Shown here piece by piece: positions 33,757-44,542 of a stretch of 64,000 nt of DNA (position 1 is its first letter; every line of letters begins with the position of its first letter). The stretch is taken from positions 28,741,696-28,805,695 of the forward strand of contig CM066312.1 in NCBI GenBank assembly GCA_033807775.1, written 5' to 3'. The notes beneath the pieces were generated by a model. That model had not been told where the DNA came from. It did not search any database and saw only the letters and a list, made by a program, of their open reading frames with translations. A program made the translations under genes and the position numbers. The stretch comes from Saussurea involucrata. Lineage: Eukaryota; Streptophyta; Magnoliopsida; Asterales; Asteraceae.

Positions 33757-34856
33757 TAGCAGTCAGCAGCATAGTGACCAGGCTTTCCACAATTGAAACA
33801 TCCTTGGTTCTGGGGAGCGTTGCCAGCTCTGTCGTCTGACCTATGTCGGTCACTACCTTTATCACCTCTTTCACCTCTGTCATTCGAGCCTTCTCTTCCT
33901 TTGTTATCCCTTCCATCACGTTCATACCCCTTCTTCCGATATCCTCCTCTTCCAAACTCCTTTGTCAACAGAGCTAATGATTTAGCTATTGAGGCCATCG
34001 TTGCCTCCTCTTTTATCACCTCATCCTCAGAGCTATCGATAATCATCACTTTCTTCTTTTTCTCCTTCTTCTCCTTCTTTTCCTCCTCTTCCACAGCTTT
34101 CTTAGGCTTCTCCTTTGCCTCTGTAGCCTTCCCTACAAGTGCCATAAGCCCAGCAGTCTGAGTTTTTGCCTGGGCAATTTGGGGTTCTTGGGCTGCCAAT
34201 GTTCCATAAAGATCTGATAGGCTCCAGGTGTCTAGGTCCTAATTTGTTTGAAGGGACATAGACAGTTGGAGTCATTCTTCGTTGAGGCTCTTTAGGAACA
34301 TGACGTTGTTCTCTTCTGAAGTTCTGTGGATCCCAAACTTCTTGCACTTGTTTATTAGCGAGTTAAACCTATCATACGTAGACTGCAGAGACTCTGTAGG
34401 CAGAGCTTTGAATGAGTAATACTCATTGATACATTGGGCTCTGCGATTTTTCTGAGTTTTAGCCCCTCCTTCCAATTGTTTCTCCAGTTCCTTCCATAGA
34501 TCGTACGCAGAATCACACGCATCTAGGGATTGGAAGAGGTCATTGTGGATGGCCGTTATCAGAATTCGTTTTGCCTTTTGTGCCAATTCGTATTTCGCCC
34601 AGTCAGGATCAAACCATTTGTCTTTTGACTTAGGTTTCTCGTGCGCAGGAATCTCTGGTGTGTCATCAGTTGCAGGTACACGTGGTACAGACAGCATGGG
34701 AACGAAAGGATGATTGTGGATGTAGTGTAGAGCTTCTTTGTCTGTACCCTCGAAGAAATGAATCATTCGTATTTTCCACTGAGGGTACTCATCTCTGAGT
34801 AGGGTGGGTGGTTTAGTCAAAGAGCCGACAGAGAAATAGTTGTTGGTGTTTGCCAT
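33757..34856 (-). pseudogene. gag: Gag of copia B
   Basis: Starts MANTNNYFSVGSLTKPPTLL, with the conserved capsid motifs LRDEYPQWKIRMIHFFEG, LWKELEKQLEGG and YDRFNSLINKCKKFG. Two nonsense codons in one frame (at 34272 and about 34238) fall where C and E read SLNDEWLNLSMSLQA. A Lys/Glu-rich linker and a Gly/Arg/Asp-rich basic stretch (GRGGYRKKGYERDGRDNKG) lead to the zinc knuckle CFNCGKPGHYAADC, which binds RNA in this family. The frame stops right after the knuckle; about 40 residues that follow it in C and E are missing. A is the most different gag, while C and E share the MANNNINAIY start. Confidence 0.88.
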
Positions 34857-35150
34857 TTTTGAAACGGTTTTGAAATACCAGAAAACAGAGTATGAACTTT
34901 AACTTTTCAGATGATAGATTAGATCTTTAGAAGAGAGATTATAGGCTTGAAGAACCTTAAGCAATGAACTATAATGGAGTTTTAAGCTAGAGAATAGATT
35001 CTGCAGGTTTACCAAAGTCGAACAGGTCGAGAATGGCAGAAAAAAACAGAGTCTATTTGAAATATTCGAAGAACAGGTCAAAATCTAACCAAGTTTCTAC
35101 CAAAAATCATTGTAAGAGAGGATCTCTTGATATAGAAGATCAAGGATGGC

Positions 35151-35162
35151 TCTGATACCAAT
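35151..35162 (-). other. Primer binding site of copia B
   Basis: The minus strand reads TTGGTATCAGAGC directly after the 5' LTR end (ACCAACA); complementary to initiator Met tRNA. Confidence 0.9.
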
Positions 35163-35869
35163 TGTTGGTTCCGTTTTACCTTAACAATGGTTTAAATACC
35201 TATAGTTCAAACACATAAGAGTTGCGGAAGCGTTTAAGTGAACTAAACAGATATTGTTTGATAGAATAGACACACCATATCGAATACACAAAGTGGAAAT
35301 AACTCAGATAATTAGCTCAATAACCCACTGTATATTGATATAAATGGAACACCAAGAACATCAAAAGTTATACAAGAAATATGCTCTAAGAGTGTGTGTG
35401 TCGTGCAAAAGCTTAATAGAAGAACTCTACATGAGTCTTCTATTTATACTATTCATCAGGGGACAAGGTCTAGACATAAAGGAGTAAAAGGTACAAGACA
35501 CGATCGTGGAACTGCTACTGGTACAACGTTAATGTAGTGCACCATTTTTTGCTAAAGCTGAAACCCATCAGAGTTTGACACGTGGAGTTGTCAGGTCACG
35601 CTTTGTACGAAAGATCTTTAGAATCTTCGTACAACAGATATCGTGAGAAGCACGATGATATTCGTCTTGATTATCTTCTAAGTCTTCAGTCTCTATACCA
35701 CAGAGGCTCTGTCAAGTGTGGCAGAGGCTCTGTGGCCTTGTCTTCTGTGAACGAGTCTTCTGTTGATTCTTCACTTCGGTCTTCTCGGTGACTCGACACA
35801 GCCTCTGTCGAAGTCTATACTTAGCCAATTTCTCAATACTTCTATAAACAATAGAAGTTGGAGCTAACA
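35163..35869 (-). repeat. 5' LTR of copia B
   Basis: 707 bp, TGTTAGCTCC...GGAACCAACA on the minus strand, flanked by TATCT at 35870-35874. It has a TATA box AGTATAAATAG (minus) at 35440-35450, ACAGAGGCTCTGT palindromes near 35700-35735 and the diverged inverse GACACAGCCTCTGTCG near 35795. Confidence 0.93.
35440..35450 (-). promoter_or_regulatory. TATA box in the 5' LTR of copia B
   Basis: AGTATAAATAG on the minus strand, about 280 bp before the LTR's 3' end. The equivalent box is present in the family LTRs at 20538-21243 and 22998-23701. Confidence 0.6.
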
Positions 35870-36099
35870 TATCTTTTCAGCTCCCTCTTGATTTGTATAA
35901 CTTTTGAAAGACTTGACGAGGATTATACGCAAAATAGTTTCAGAGGATCAGAATTGAAACTCAAAGAATCAAGAAAATGTTGAAAAACTATGCTGGCAGA
36001 GCTCTGAGATTGATATCAGAGGCTCTGTTGACATGACCTACCTACCAACTCTGTCAGAGTTCTGAGATGAAAGTCAGAGACTGATGATTTTACCAGAGT
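35870..36099 (-). other. 3' noncoding start of copia C
   Basis: Follows the RNase H stop and is joined by B's target duplication to 20537-20187. It contains CAGAGCTCTGAG and CAGAGGCTCTGT words. No gene is seen. Confidence 0.6.
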
Positions 36100-37512
36100 T
36101 TAGGAGGACATGTTCAGCATACCCATCTTGCTGATTAAGAAATTAAATCTCCTTTCATCAAGGGCTTTTGTAAACGGATCAGCAAGTTGGAAGTCAGTTA
36201 AAACAAAATACATTTCAATTGTCTCTTTTGCAACATGATCTTTGATAAAGTGGTACCTTATATCAATATGCTTTGTCTTGGAGTGCTGAACTGGATTTGC
36301 TGTAATTGCTATTGCACTCTTGGAGTCAAATAGAATTGGAACTTTGTGGTACTCTAGGCCGTAGTCTCTGAGCTATGTTTTCATACAAATGACTTGTGAA
36401 CAACAACTAGCAGCAGCAACATATTCTGCTTCTGCTGTAGAGGTTGACACACAGTTCTGCTTCTTGGATGTCCAGCTCACTAGCTTATCCCCTCGCAATT
36501 GACAACTACCAATCATTCCTGCATCCTCCATAGTCTGAATTTGTGTATGCTACAAGCTCAAAACCAGAGTTAAGAGGATACCAGAGACCCGTGAATTGAG
36601 TCCCTTTGATATATTTAAAAGTTCGTTTGACAACAGACAAAGGGGATTCCTTAGGATTAGCTTGGAATCTAGCACATAGACAGGTTGCAAACATTATATC
36701 AGGTATGCTAGCAGTTAAGTACATAAGTGACCCTATCATTCCCTTGTAGTTCTTAACATCCACAGATTGACCCTGAGGATCAGTATCAAGTTTAACTCCA
36801 GTGGCAATAGGAGTTTTCATAGGATTTGAGTTATTGAGCTTATACTTTTTCAAAATATCAGAGACATATTTTGATTGACTGATAAAGGTGCCTCTGATGG
36901 ATTGTTTCACTTGTAAACCAAGGAAGAAAGAAAGTTCTCCCATCATGCTTATTTTAAACTCACTTTTCATTAAATCCTCAAACCTATCACAATACTCTTG
37001 TCTAGTAGACCCAAAGATAATGTCATCAACATATATCTGTACCAGAAGTATATCATTTTTATATCTCCTAAAGAATAAGGTAGTATCCATAGTACCTTTT
37101 TTCAAATTGGTTGACCAACAGAAAGTTTGACAGAGTTTCATACCAGGCTCTGGGAGCTTGTTTAAGGTCATACAAAGCTTTATCTAGCTTCTATACATGA
37201 TCTGGAAACTCTGAGCTTTTAAAGCCTGGAGGTTACTGGACATACACTTCCTATTGCAATTTGCGATTCAGAAAGGCAGATTTTACATCCATTTGATAGA
37301 CTTTGAAACCTTTATCAGCAGCATAGGCTAGTAAGATTCTAATTGCCTCTAGCCTAGCCACTGGTGCAAAGGTTTCATCATAATCAATGCCTTCTTCTTA
37401 GCAGTATCCCTTTGCAACCAACCATGCTTTGTTTCTGATGATTATTCCATCTTCAACCTTCTTATTTCTGAAAACCCACTTGGTTCCAATGGCTGCTTTA
37501 TATTTTTGGAGT
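36100..37512 (-). pseudogene. pol: RT and RNase H of copia C (C-terminal part)
   Basis: Read leftward. RT fragments resume at NKKVEDGIIIRNKAWLVAKG (about 37440). They continue through VYQMDVKSAFLNRKLQ, the catalytic IYVDDIIFGS (about 37045-37015) and SEFKISMMGELSFFLGLQVK, then RNase H with ELVAYTNSDYGGC, TAEAEYVAAASCCSQVI and ADPFTKALDERRFNFLIS, ending NMLNMSS-type at the TAA (36100-36102). The main open piece is 37171-36506. Stops and frameshifts occur near 37395, 37250, 37190, 36540 and 36375. The N-terminal part of RT lies right of the LINE. About 40 bp of RT coding sequence is missing at the LINE insertion. Confidence 0.85.
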
Positions 37513-37550
37513 GGCTTCATTGCTCTGTAAGGTACCAGCAGGGCTCTGAG
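37513..37550 (+). repeat. 38-bp copy of distant element-C sequence at the LINE 5' joint
   Basis: The 38 bases at 37513-37550 (GGCTTCATTGCTCTGTAAGG... to ...GGGCTCTGAG) are identical to 40230-40267, in the same orientation, 2.7 kb away in the integrase-RT linker of C. In the relative E no such sequence lies at this RT position, so it was copied in. Confidence 0.9.
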
Positions 37551-37569
37551 TTACCGACTATCGTCCACA

Positions 37570-38965
37570 CTCTAAAGAAATCAACCACACTCTCCTTTGT
37601 TTAATCCCTAAACGTGAGAATGCCACTAAAGTTACCGACTATCGTCCCATCTCGTGTTGTTCGGCAATCTACAAATGTATTAGCAAAGTCATTGTTGAAA
37701 GAATGAAGGGGTATTTGGATGGATTGGTGGGGCCAACTCAATCTGCTTTTATCCCGAGGAGACGTATCTCAAATAATATCTTACTTGCTCACGAATTAGT
37801 AACCGGCTATCAAAAGCATTCGGGTCCACCAAGATGTTCTTTTAAAATTGATGTGCAAAAAGCGTATGACACGGTCAATTGGAACTACCTCTTTAACATG
37901 TTGTCGGGTTTTGGGTTCCATCTGGTAATTCTGAATTGGATAAAGGAATTGGTTTCTTCCCCGTCGTATTCGATCTCCATTAATGGATATACCCACGGGT
38001 TTTTCAAAGGACGCCGTGGTATTCGACAAGGTGACCCCCTATCGCCTTATCTCTTCACCATTGTTATGGAGGGTTTTGCTATGATATTCAAACAATGTAT
38101 CCAAGAAGTTTCCTCCTTTGGGTACCCTAAAGGCTGTCAGGATCTTGGTATTACACACCTTTGCTTCGTGGATGATTTGTTCGTGTTTACGAGAGGGGAT
38201 GTGCTTTCGGTTGAGGTTTTGAAAAGGGCTCTCCACATATTCAAGTTGCGATCGGGCCTCTCCCCGAGCTTGGAGAAGAGCGAAGTTTTCTTTGGGAACA
38301 TCCCAGAAGGTGACCAACAAGCCATCCTTTCTTGTCTTCCTTTTCGGTTGGGCTCTTTCCCGATTAGATACCTTGGGGTGCCTTTATCCCCAAAGAAGCT
38401 AAGAGTGGCGGACTTTGGTACGTTGGTGGTGAAGGTACGAAATAGGGTCCATAATTGGAAGGTCAAATTTCTTTCCTTCGGTGGAAGAATGCAACTTATT
38501 AAATCGGTGCTTCAATCCCTTCAACTCTATTGGATGGCAATTTTCCTTATTCCATCGGGAATTATTCTCGAACTTGAAGCACTATTTCGAAGTTTCCTAT
38601 GGGCACAAGGGAACTTCGCTACGGGTAAATGCCGCATTGCATGGGAGGATGTTTGCCGTACCCGTGAGCATGGTGGGCTTGGCCTTAAAAGACTTGAAAC
38701 ATGGAACTGTGCCCTCCTTGCGAAGAATGTGTGGGACATTCTTTGTAGACGCAACTCGCTATGGGTTCGTTGGATTTATTTGCATTCTTTACGTTCTATG
38801 CGGTTTGGACGGCGCATCGTACAACCAAGTGGTCGTGGATTTTGGCCAATATTATGGATCTTCGCTCACACCTCCAGAGATTTTTTCATATACAAGTGGG
38901 TGATGGTAGCTCCACTAATGCTTGGGAGGATACTGGCTGAGTTGTGGAAACCTATCTCGCTTTAA
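37570..38965 (+). pseudogene. LINE reverse transcriptase (ORF2 fragment)
   Basis: The open frame begins without its own start around 37570; the first ATG is at 37703. Motifs in order: LCLIPKRENATKVTDYRPIS, GPTQSAFIPRRRISNNILLA, FKIDVQKAYDTVNWNYLF, GRRGIRQGDPLSPYLFTIVM, HLCFVDDLFVFTRG (the catalytic pair, with Val where most have Ala), GLSPSLEKSEVFFGN and IRYLGVPLSPKKL. These are the standard blocks of plant LINE RT, which nicks DNA and copies the RNA in place. The frame is intact to about residue 390, then reads out of phase before the stop at 38963-38965. Expression in place is unlikely because 5' sequence is missing. Confidence 0.92.
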
Positions 38966-39698
38966 TTCTTACCGGTTTATTGCTGCTAATGATATGACTC
39001 CATCTTGCACTGTTCGTGATCTTGCCACCTCTCTGAATGGGTCATGGCCTCTTGATTGGATCCAACGATATGACAAGTTAGCTACTGTCATGTTTCCATA
39101 TTTGAATAAGAGTGCTTCCTTGCATGGGGATTTGATCGATTTCTCGGTTCGGGAAGCATACGCAGCTTTGGACGGCAACCACGTTGTGGTGTCAGGGTAT
39201 GAATCTGTGTAATTTAAGGGACATATCCCAAAACATGCGGTTTGTGTTTGGATTGCATGTAATCGGTATCACCCTACTCATGACCGAATTGTTGCATGGA
39301 AGCAAGAACCCCCAAACTATAAATGTGTGTTTTGTCATGGGTGCATGGATTCTCATGCTCATTTATTTTTTGAATGTCCATATCCACGGGATGTATGGGA
39401 TGCGGTTCGAAGAGGAGTTAGTTTGGGTGATTTTCCGACCTCATGGGACCCTATTCTTGTGGCTTTGGCTGATCGAAGGACGACACCTACATGTCTACGG
39501 CATAAGCTTGCTTTGTCGGCTTCAGTGTACTTTGTTTGGCAAGAGCGGAATAGAAGATTGTTTTCTGATTCTAAACGGCCTATCTCGCAGTTGGCAAAAG
39601 GATATTGGATGTTGTTTTGGTGCGTACCAATTGGAAGGAGAGGAGAAAGAGTAAGAAGAATCATGAAGAAGGCTCGTAAGGATTGTGCTTGTGCGTAG
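38922..39698 (+). pseudogene. LINE ORF2 C-terminal region with zinc-binding domain
   Basis: The frame changes twice after RT. One piece (to 39212) has NGSWPLDWIQRYDKLATV and DFSVREAYAALDG. The last (39327-39698) has CHGCMDSHAHLFFECPYPRD, the zinc-binding region found at the end of plant LINE RT proteins, followed by VWQERNRRLFSDSKRP. From 39699 to 39933 there is T-rich 3' UTR and a short A-rich end. Confidence 0.85.
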
Positions 39699-39933
39699 CT
39701 GAATGGTTTTTGGGCTTTGTTTTGGAGTCGGTTTCTTGTCCTTTTTTTCTATATTTTGTACCGCTCTATTAGTTTTCGTCTGTATTGGTTGTTAGTCGCT
39801 TGGTATGGTGTCGTGTCCAAGTGGTTTTGTTTTGCCGTTTGGCTTGGATGTTGGCCTTGGTCTAAACTCTTGTTGTTTATTTTCCTTTCTTGATTTATAA
39901 AATTGCCTGGATTTTTCCTCTCGAAAAAATAAG

Positions 39934-40488
39934 AAGCTCTTCTTGCATGGCTTCAATCCAGTTTAGGTCTTCCAGGGCTTCGTAATTTTCTTAGGCTCAA
40001 TCACACTCAAGAAATTCACAAAGAAAGCTTCATTGATTGTGGCAGATCTTGTTTTTACACCATCTTCAGCAACACCTATAATCTGGTGATGGGGGTGATC
40101 TTTTGTCCATCTGGTCATAGGAGCATGGACAATAGGTGGTGTCTGTGCTTCTGAAGGGAAAAGATGAATGTCAGCTTCAGAGCTCTGAGGATTGGCACCA
40201 GGGCTCTGAGGTACACTGCTCTAGAGAATGGCTTCATTGCTCTGTAAGGTACCAGCAGGGCTCTGAGAGGGTGAGCTTTCATATAAGGAATTTCTTCCAA
40301 CATTGGTCAGAGGGGGTGATGATGGTTCTTGTTCAGGCTCTGTTTCCTCTGATTGTTGTCTCTCATTTCTCTTAATTTGACCTGTGGACAGAGAAGTAGA
40401 TGGTCAAGTATTTGAGGGACCTGTCAGAGATGTACTTGTCAATTTCTGTCCTTCAGAGCTCTGAACTTGATTGCCTCTGGTGATGTCT
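39934..40488 (-). pseudogene. pol: Copia C: integrase-RT linker and start of RT
   Basis: Read leftward from 40488. A Ser/Gln/Pro-rich linker with several stops holds short QSSD/QSPAG-like units (matching E at 63250-63400). It is followed by APMTRWTKDHPHHQIIG and TRSATINEAFFVNFLSVIEP, then EAMQEEL, where the LINE begins. The corresponding E sequence at 63420-63605 confirms identity. Confidence 0.8.
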
Positions 40489-41901
40489 TCAGGAATCTTC
40501 ATTATCAAAGAAATCATTGAATATCAGATTGATATTTTCATCTCTTGTCTTTGAGGACCTGGGTTCCTCTGCAATCTGTATCTTCTCTGTTGATTGGCTT
40601 TCAGAGAAACTTGATGATCTTTCATCAAAGGATACGTTGATGCTTTCTTGAATGACTTTTGTTCTTGAATTGTAGACTCTGTAGGCTTTTGAGGTTAAAG
40701 AGTATCCAATGAGTTTTCCCTCATCAGCCTTCTTGTCGAATTTTCCCAACTGATCTCTGCCTTTCAAGATGTAACACTTGCAACCAAAAATATTAAAGTA
40801 CTTCACATTTGGCCTTCTGTTGTTGATCAGCTCATAAGAAGTCTTCTTAAATCTTTTAACAATGACAACTCTGTTTTGGGTAAAACATGCAGTTGAGACT
40901 GCTTCTGCCCAGAAGTTGATGGGAAGATCAGATCCTGCTAACATAGTTCTGGCAACTTCCACCAGAGTTCTGTTCTTTCTCTCAACAACACCGTTTTGTT
41001 GAGGAGTTACGCCAGCAGAGAAGTTCTGGGAGATTCCTTCCTCTGGAAGGTAGGAATCAATTTTTGCATTTTTGAACTCAGTCCCATTATCACTTCTCAG
41101 CTTTTCGATTTTCAGACCTAGCAGAACCTGTATTCTCTTCAACAGATTTATCAGAATTTCTGGGACATCAGATTTTACTCTGATGAACTCAACCCAAGTG
41201 TATCTAGAATATTCATCTATCAGAACTAGAATATACTTTCTGCCAGATATACTTTGCACAGAGATTGGACCACAGAGATCCACATGAAGCATATGCAAAG
41301 GTCTAGGGCAGTTGTGATCACTTTTTTTTCTGTATGAAGCCCTTTTCAGCTTACCCAATTCACAGGCAGAACAAAGATGGTCTTTGTCAAATTTAAGAGA
41401 AGACAGACCTTTTACTAAGTTCAGTTTCACAAGCTTGTCAAGATTTGAAAAATTCAAGTGAGCAAATCGTTTGTGCCAAAGCCAGGCATCTTCCTTTTTC
41501 AAAGAAACTAAACAGAGTTTTTATGTATTAGATTTTTGGTTAGGATTGAAATTCATTTTGTAAAGATTGCCTTTTCTGTCTGCTCTAAGAAGTTCTTGAC
41601 CAGATTCTGAAACTAACAAAGAACAATATTTCTTCTTAAAATTAACATCAAAACTATGATCACACAATTGACTTATGCTAAGTAGATTATGATTTAAACC
41701 TTCAACATAAGCAACTTTCGATACAGAAACACCTCCATTGGTCAGAACACCATATCCTTTAATCTCTCCATGTCCATCACCTCCAAAGGTTACTGCACCT
41801 CCCATTTTATCTTTGAATAAAGTCAGTAGCTCTTTGTTGCCTGTCATGTGCCAGGAACATCCTGAGTCTAAGTACCAGATCTGCACATATGGCTTCTGCA
41901 A
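40489..41901 (-). pseudogene. pol: Copia C: protease and integrase
   Basis: Protease piece 41901-41521: IWYLDSGCSWHMTGNKELL, then VEGLNHNLLSISQLCD. A stop at 41521 splits it from 41502-40489. That piece holds LWHKRFAHLNF and CSACELGKLKRAS (integrase zinc finger), HMLHVDLCGPI, KLRSDNGTEFKNAK and TPQQNGVVERKNRTLVE (D,D,E core), then the conserved HIFGCKCYIL-type block (NIFGCKCYILKGRD), ADEGKLIGYSLTSKAYRVYN and VIQESINVSFDE. Only one nonsense codon interrupts protease to integrase, so this is one of the better-kept coding regions in the window. Confidence 0.88.
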
Positions 41902-43917
41902 GACATCTTAGTTTTTCTTAGGTACCCATTGTATAATAGGTCCTTTCTTGTTAGGCTTGGGGGTGTTTACTGTTTTACCTGTTGGCTTTCCATTCTTTGA
42001 TGGTGTTCCAGAGGATTTTCTCTTCATATTCTGATGATTAGTCTTGGGATTTTTCCTTTCTTGTGACTGATTCAGAATGCAGTGGGGACCATTCAGATGG
42101 TTTTAGAGTTTTAACAAAAGCTTAATGCAATTACAATCGATAGGACATAGAAATGATTGGATAAAACTTCTGTTTTTATTCATCATCTGGGGATTACATG
42201 CTTTTTGAGAATGAAAATTTCTAGGATTAGATGTTTTTACAAACTTCCTATCTAGATCTGTTTTCCTGAAACTGACATTCCTCTGTTGATGTGATTCCTT
42301 GGACCAAAAAGATTTTCCTATCTGATTCACTACAGAATAAGAGATAGGTTAGTCATTAACTTTCCATTTCCTTTTTTGTTCTGGAGTGAACCTTATAGGT
42401 TTGTAAGCATAAGGAACAGAGGTATTGTTCACAGGAATATTCTTAGCTTTCTCTTTTCTATTCTCTTCTAACTCCTCAAAAGAAAGAATTCTGATACCCA
42501 TGTTTTTTAAATCAGGGCATGGTGGGATTCTGGATTGGGTTTTAGAAGCATGTATGACATTATTCAAAACTCTAGACCCAACAAATGCCTGTTTAGGTTT
42601 TTGCAAAATGGTCTTGGGTGCACAAAAAATCTGCTCATCCACCTCAGAGTCAGAGTTAGAGTCTAGGAAGTCTCTGGTGGCTCTGTCAGAGGTGTGAGTC
42701 TCTGTGGGTGTCTTAGAACTATTTACTCTGTTGGAATCAGAGGAGTTCAACTCTTTGATGGTATATGTCTTGAATTTTCGGAGTTTGGGTTTCAAAGCAT
42801 CAGAAATGGAGTTTTCTTCTAGAACTCTTTGCATATCTTCTTCAAATGAAATTCTTATCTCTTCAGAGGTAGGAGAGAATATTGGTGCTTTAGGGTTAAT
42901 ATCACCCTGAGTTTTGACATTAGAGGGACCAGCCACACAAGTAACAGGCTTCTGCTCCTTGAAAGAGTTGAAGTTGAATATCTCCTTTGGATCATGACTT
43001 TTGGCAGAACTAAATATGATGATTTCAGCCTTTCCTTGATCATGAATAAACTTTAGAGATGGTTCTGTAACCTTTTCATGATCAGAGGAGTCACAGCTGA
43101 CATTTCTGTAATTCAGCTTTTTGGTCCTCGACCCCTCTGAAGTTTTACTTCTTTTAAAAACAACAGTACCAAAGATTACACCATCAGGCATTTGGACTTT
43201 TCCAATGCATAAAGTAGAGGACATAGATGTCTTCTTCCTTCCAGTGAAGGGATCAAGGTCACTGAAACCTAGACCTTGAGTGTCCTTTTGCGAATTGATT
43301 TTAATATGCACATCTTGTGCATCCTGGTACTTTTTAATCAAGAGCTCTTTTCTTTGTAAAGACTGATGCAAGACTCCTCTTTCCTTTTGAAAATAGTTCT
43401 TTAAAGCAACAAAGATTAAGCCTTTCATATTCGGATTTCTTTACCTCTTCAACCATTTGTTTCAAAACCTCCACATATTCTTTGCATTTTTCTGAAAAAG
43501 AGGTTTCCTTCTGTTTTTGTAAAAATTCTAACTCAGATTTTTCTTTTGAAATTTCTTCCTTTTCTGAGCTAGTTTTCTCAATTCTTTTTCTTCAGAAAGT
43601 TTATCTTTAAGATTTTGAAATTCCTCAGCGAGCTTTGACACATTCATTTCCAATTCAGAATCAGATTTGGAATCAGAGGAAGAACATACCTTGGCACTGG
43701 GTTTTGATGTCTCAAGTGCTCTGTCAGCAGTGTCTATCACAGAGAATGCGCAAGACATTAAGGAAACATCTGTCTCTGTTGACCTCTCTGGTATCTCCTT
43801 TGCCATCCCTTCACTAATCTCTAAGCTTTCATCATCACCAGCCACCCCACAGAAATTGGTCTGCTCTGGTTCGTCATTAGAGGACGAGTCAGAGATCCAG
43901 TTTTCCATCTCTGCCAC
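41902..43917 (-). pseudogene. gag: Copia C: gag-extension spacer
   Basis: Read leftward from MAEMENWISDSSSNDEPEQT (43917). An acidic region with SDSKSDSELEMNVSKLAEEF and coiled coil breaks near 43528. The long open piece 43428-42349 begins before LKNYFQKERGVLHQSLQRKE, continues with KKYQDAQDVHIKINSQKDTQ, then a Lys/Ser-rich tail. Pieces 42330-42103 and 42102-41905 include IDCNCIKLLLKL and end NKKGPIIQWVPKKN, then TAA, then GAT GTC TTG CAG leading in frame into pol. A matching order in E shows this is a standing part of the family, not an insertion. Confidence 0.82.
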
Positions 43918-44542
43918 ATAACTTCTTTCTCTGAAGTTATACTTGTATTTGTTCTTGTAGTAGTCCTGGTCCTTTACCAGTCTACCTTTGCAGTTGGCAG
44001 AGAAATGGTCTGGTTTGCCACATCTAAAGCATCTTCCATCTTTCTGATTGATGGGCTGAGCAGCATCTGCTTGCTTATGTGGAGCCGGTAGGTTGTATCT
44101 CTACTTATATTGTTATGGTTTGTGCTCTGGTGTAGCTTTGTTGTTGTTGTTGTTCTGGTGGTGAGGTGCAGTTTTTTGTTCGTAGCCTCTCTTCTATTCC
44201 TTCTCTTCTCTCTCATACTTTCCTCTTTTGTCAAATACTTTCTTGCCAAATCTGTTGTTGAACTGTTGGATGATCAGGGCAAGAGATTGGGCAAAAGCAT
44301 TGATGTCATCATCATCATCATCATCTGACGAACTTTCCTCATCTTCACTCTCTGCTATCAGGCTTTTCTTTCCTTTCTTCTTCATGGCTTTCTCCTTCTT
44401 CTTGTCTCTACCAGCATTATCTCTATTGGATTTCCCTTCTGAGGGTGTTTTTGAGTAAGAGATTAATGCCAGAGGACCTACAATAGGGGATTTTCCTTTT
44501 TGCTTAACAACATCCTTCTCTTGTGCAACTAAGGTGCCATAC
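43918..44542 (-). pseudogene. gag: Copia C: gag C-terminal part with zinc knuckle
   Basis: Continues gag left of the solo LTR: AQEKDVVKQKGKSPIVGPLA, a Lys-rich stretch, an acidic run encoded by a TCA/TGA trinucleotide tract (about 44305-44325), then INAFAQSLALIIQQFNNRFG. The zinc knuckle near 43990-44031 reads CFRCGKPDHFSANC (Asp in place of the usual Gly before His). Two stops (near 44193 and 44102) interrupt the Arg/Gln/Asn-rich linker. Confidence 0.8.

Larger units (their letters stand above)
20538..35869 (-). mobile_element. Copia element B (Sirevirus-like, with third ORF)
   Basis: Flanked by TATCT at 20533-20537 and 35870-35874. Read leftward: 5' LTR 35163-35869, primer site, gag, coiled-coil spacer, protease-integrase-RT-RNase H, a noncoding stretch with two polypurine tracts, a long third ORF, polypurine tract, 3' LTR. 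The ORF3 end plus LTR is present twice (20538-21243 and 22998-23701). PR-IN-RT-RH order and GCSRHM protease define Ty1/copia. The gag extension, multiple polypurine tracts and 3' ORF resemble the Sirevirus lineage; that assignment is inference. All coding regions are broken. Confidence 0.92.
37551..39933 (+). mobile_element. 5'-truncated LINE (non-LTR retrotransposon)
   Basis: Plus-strand insertion into the RT region of copia C. It holds the RT and C-terminal zinc-binding region of a plant L1-like ORF2 and ends in TCGAAAAAATAAG. No ORF1 or endonuclease is present, consistent with 5' truncation during target-primed reverse transcription. No target duplication is visible; instead about 40 bp of the target is missing and the 5' joint holds copied DNA. 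The first bases (GTTACCGACTATCGTCC, from 37550) repeat LINE sequence found again at 37631-37647. Confidence 0.88.

Noticed and set aside
44305..44325. TCA trinucleotide run as a stand-alone microsatellite
   Set aside because: It encodes the acidic run in gag of C; the same acidic segment is present in E without the expansion, so it is a coding repeat variant.
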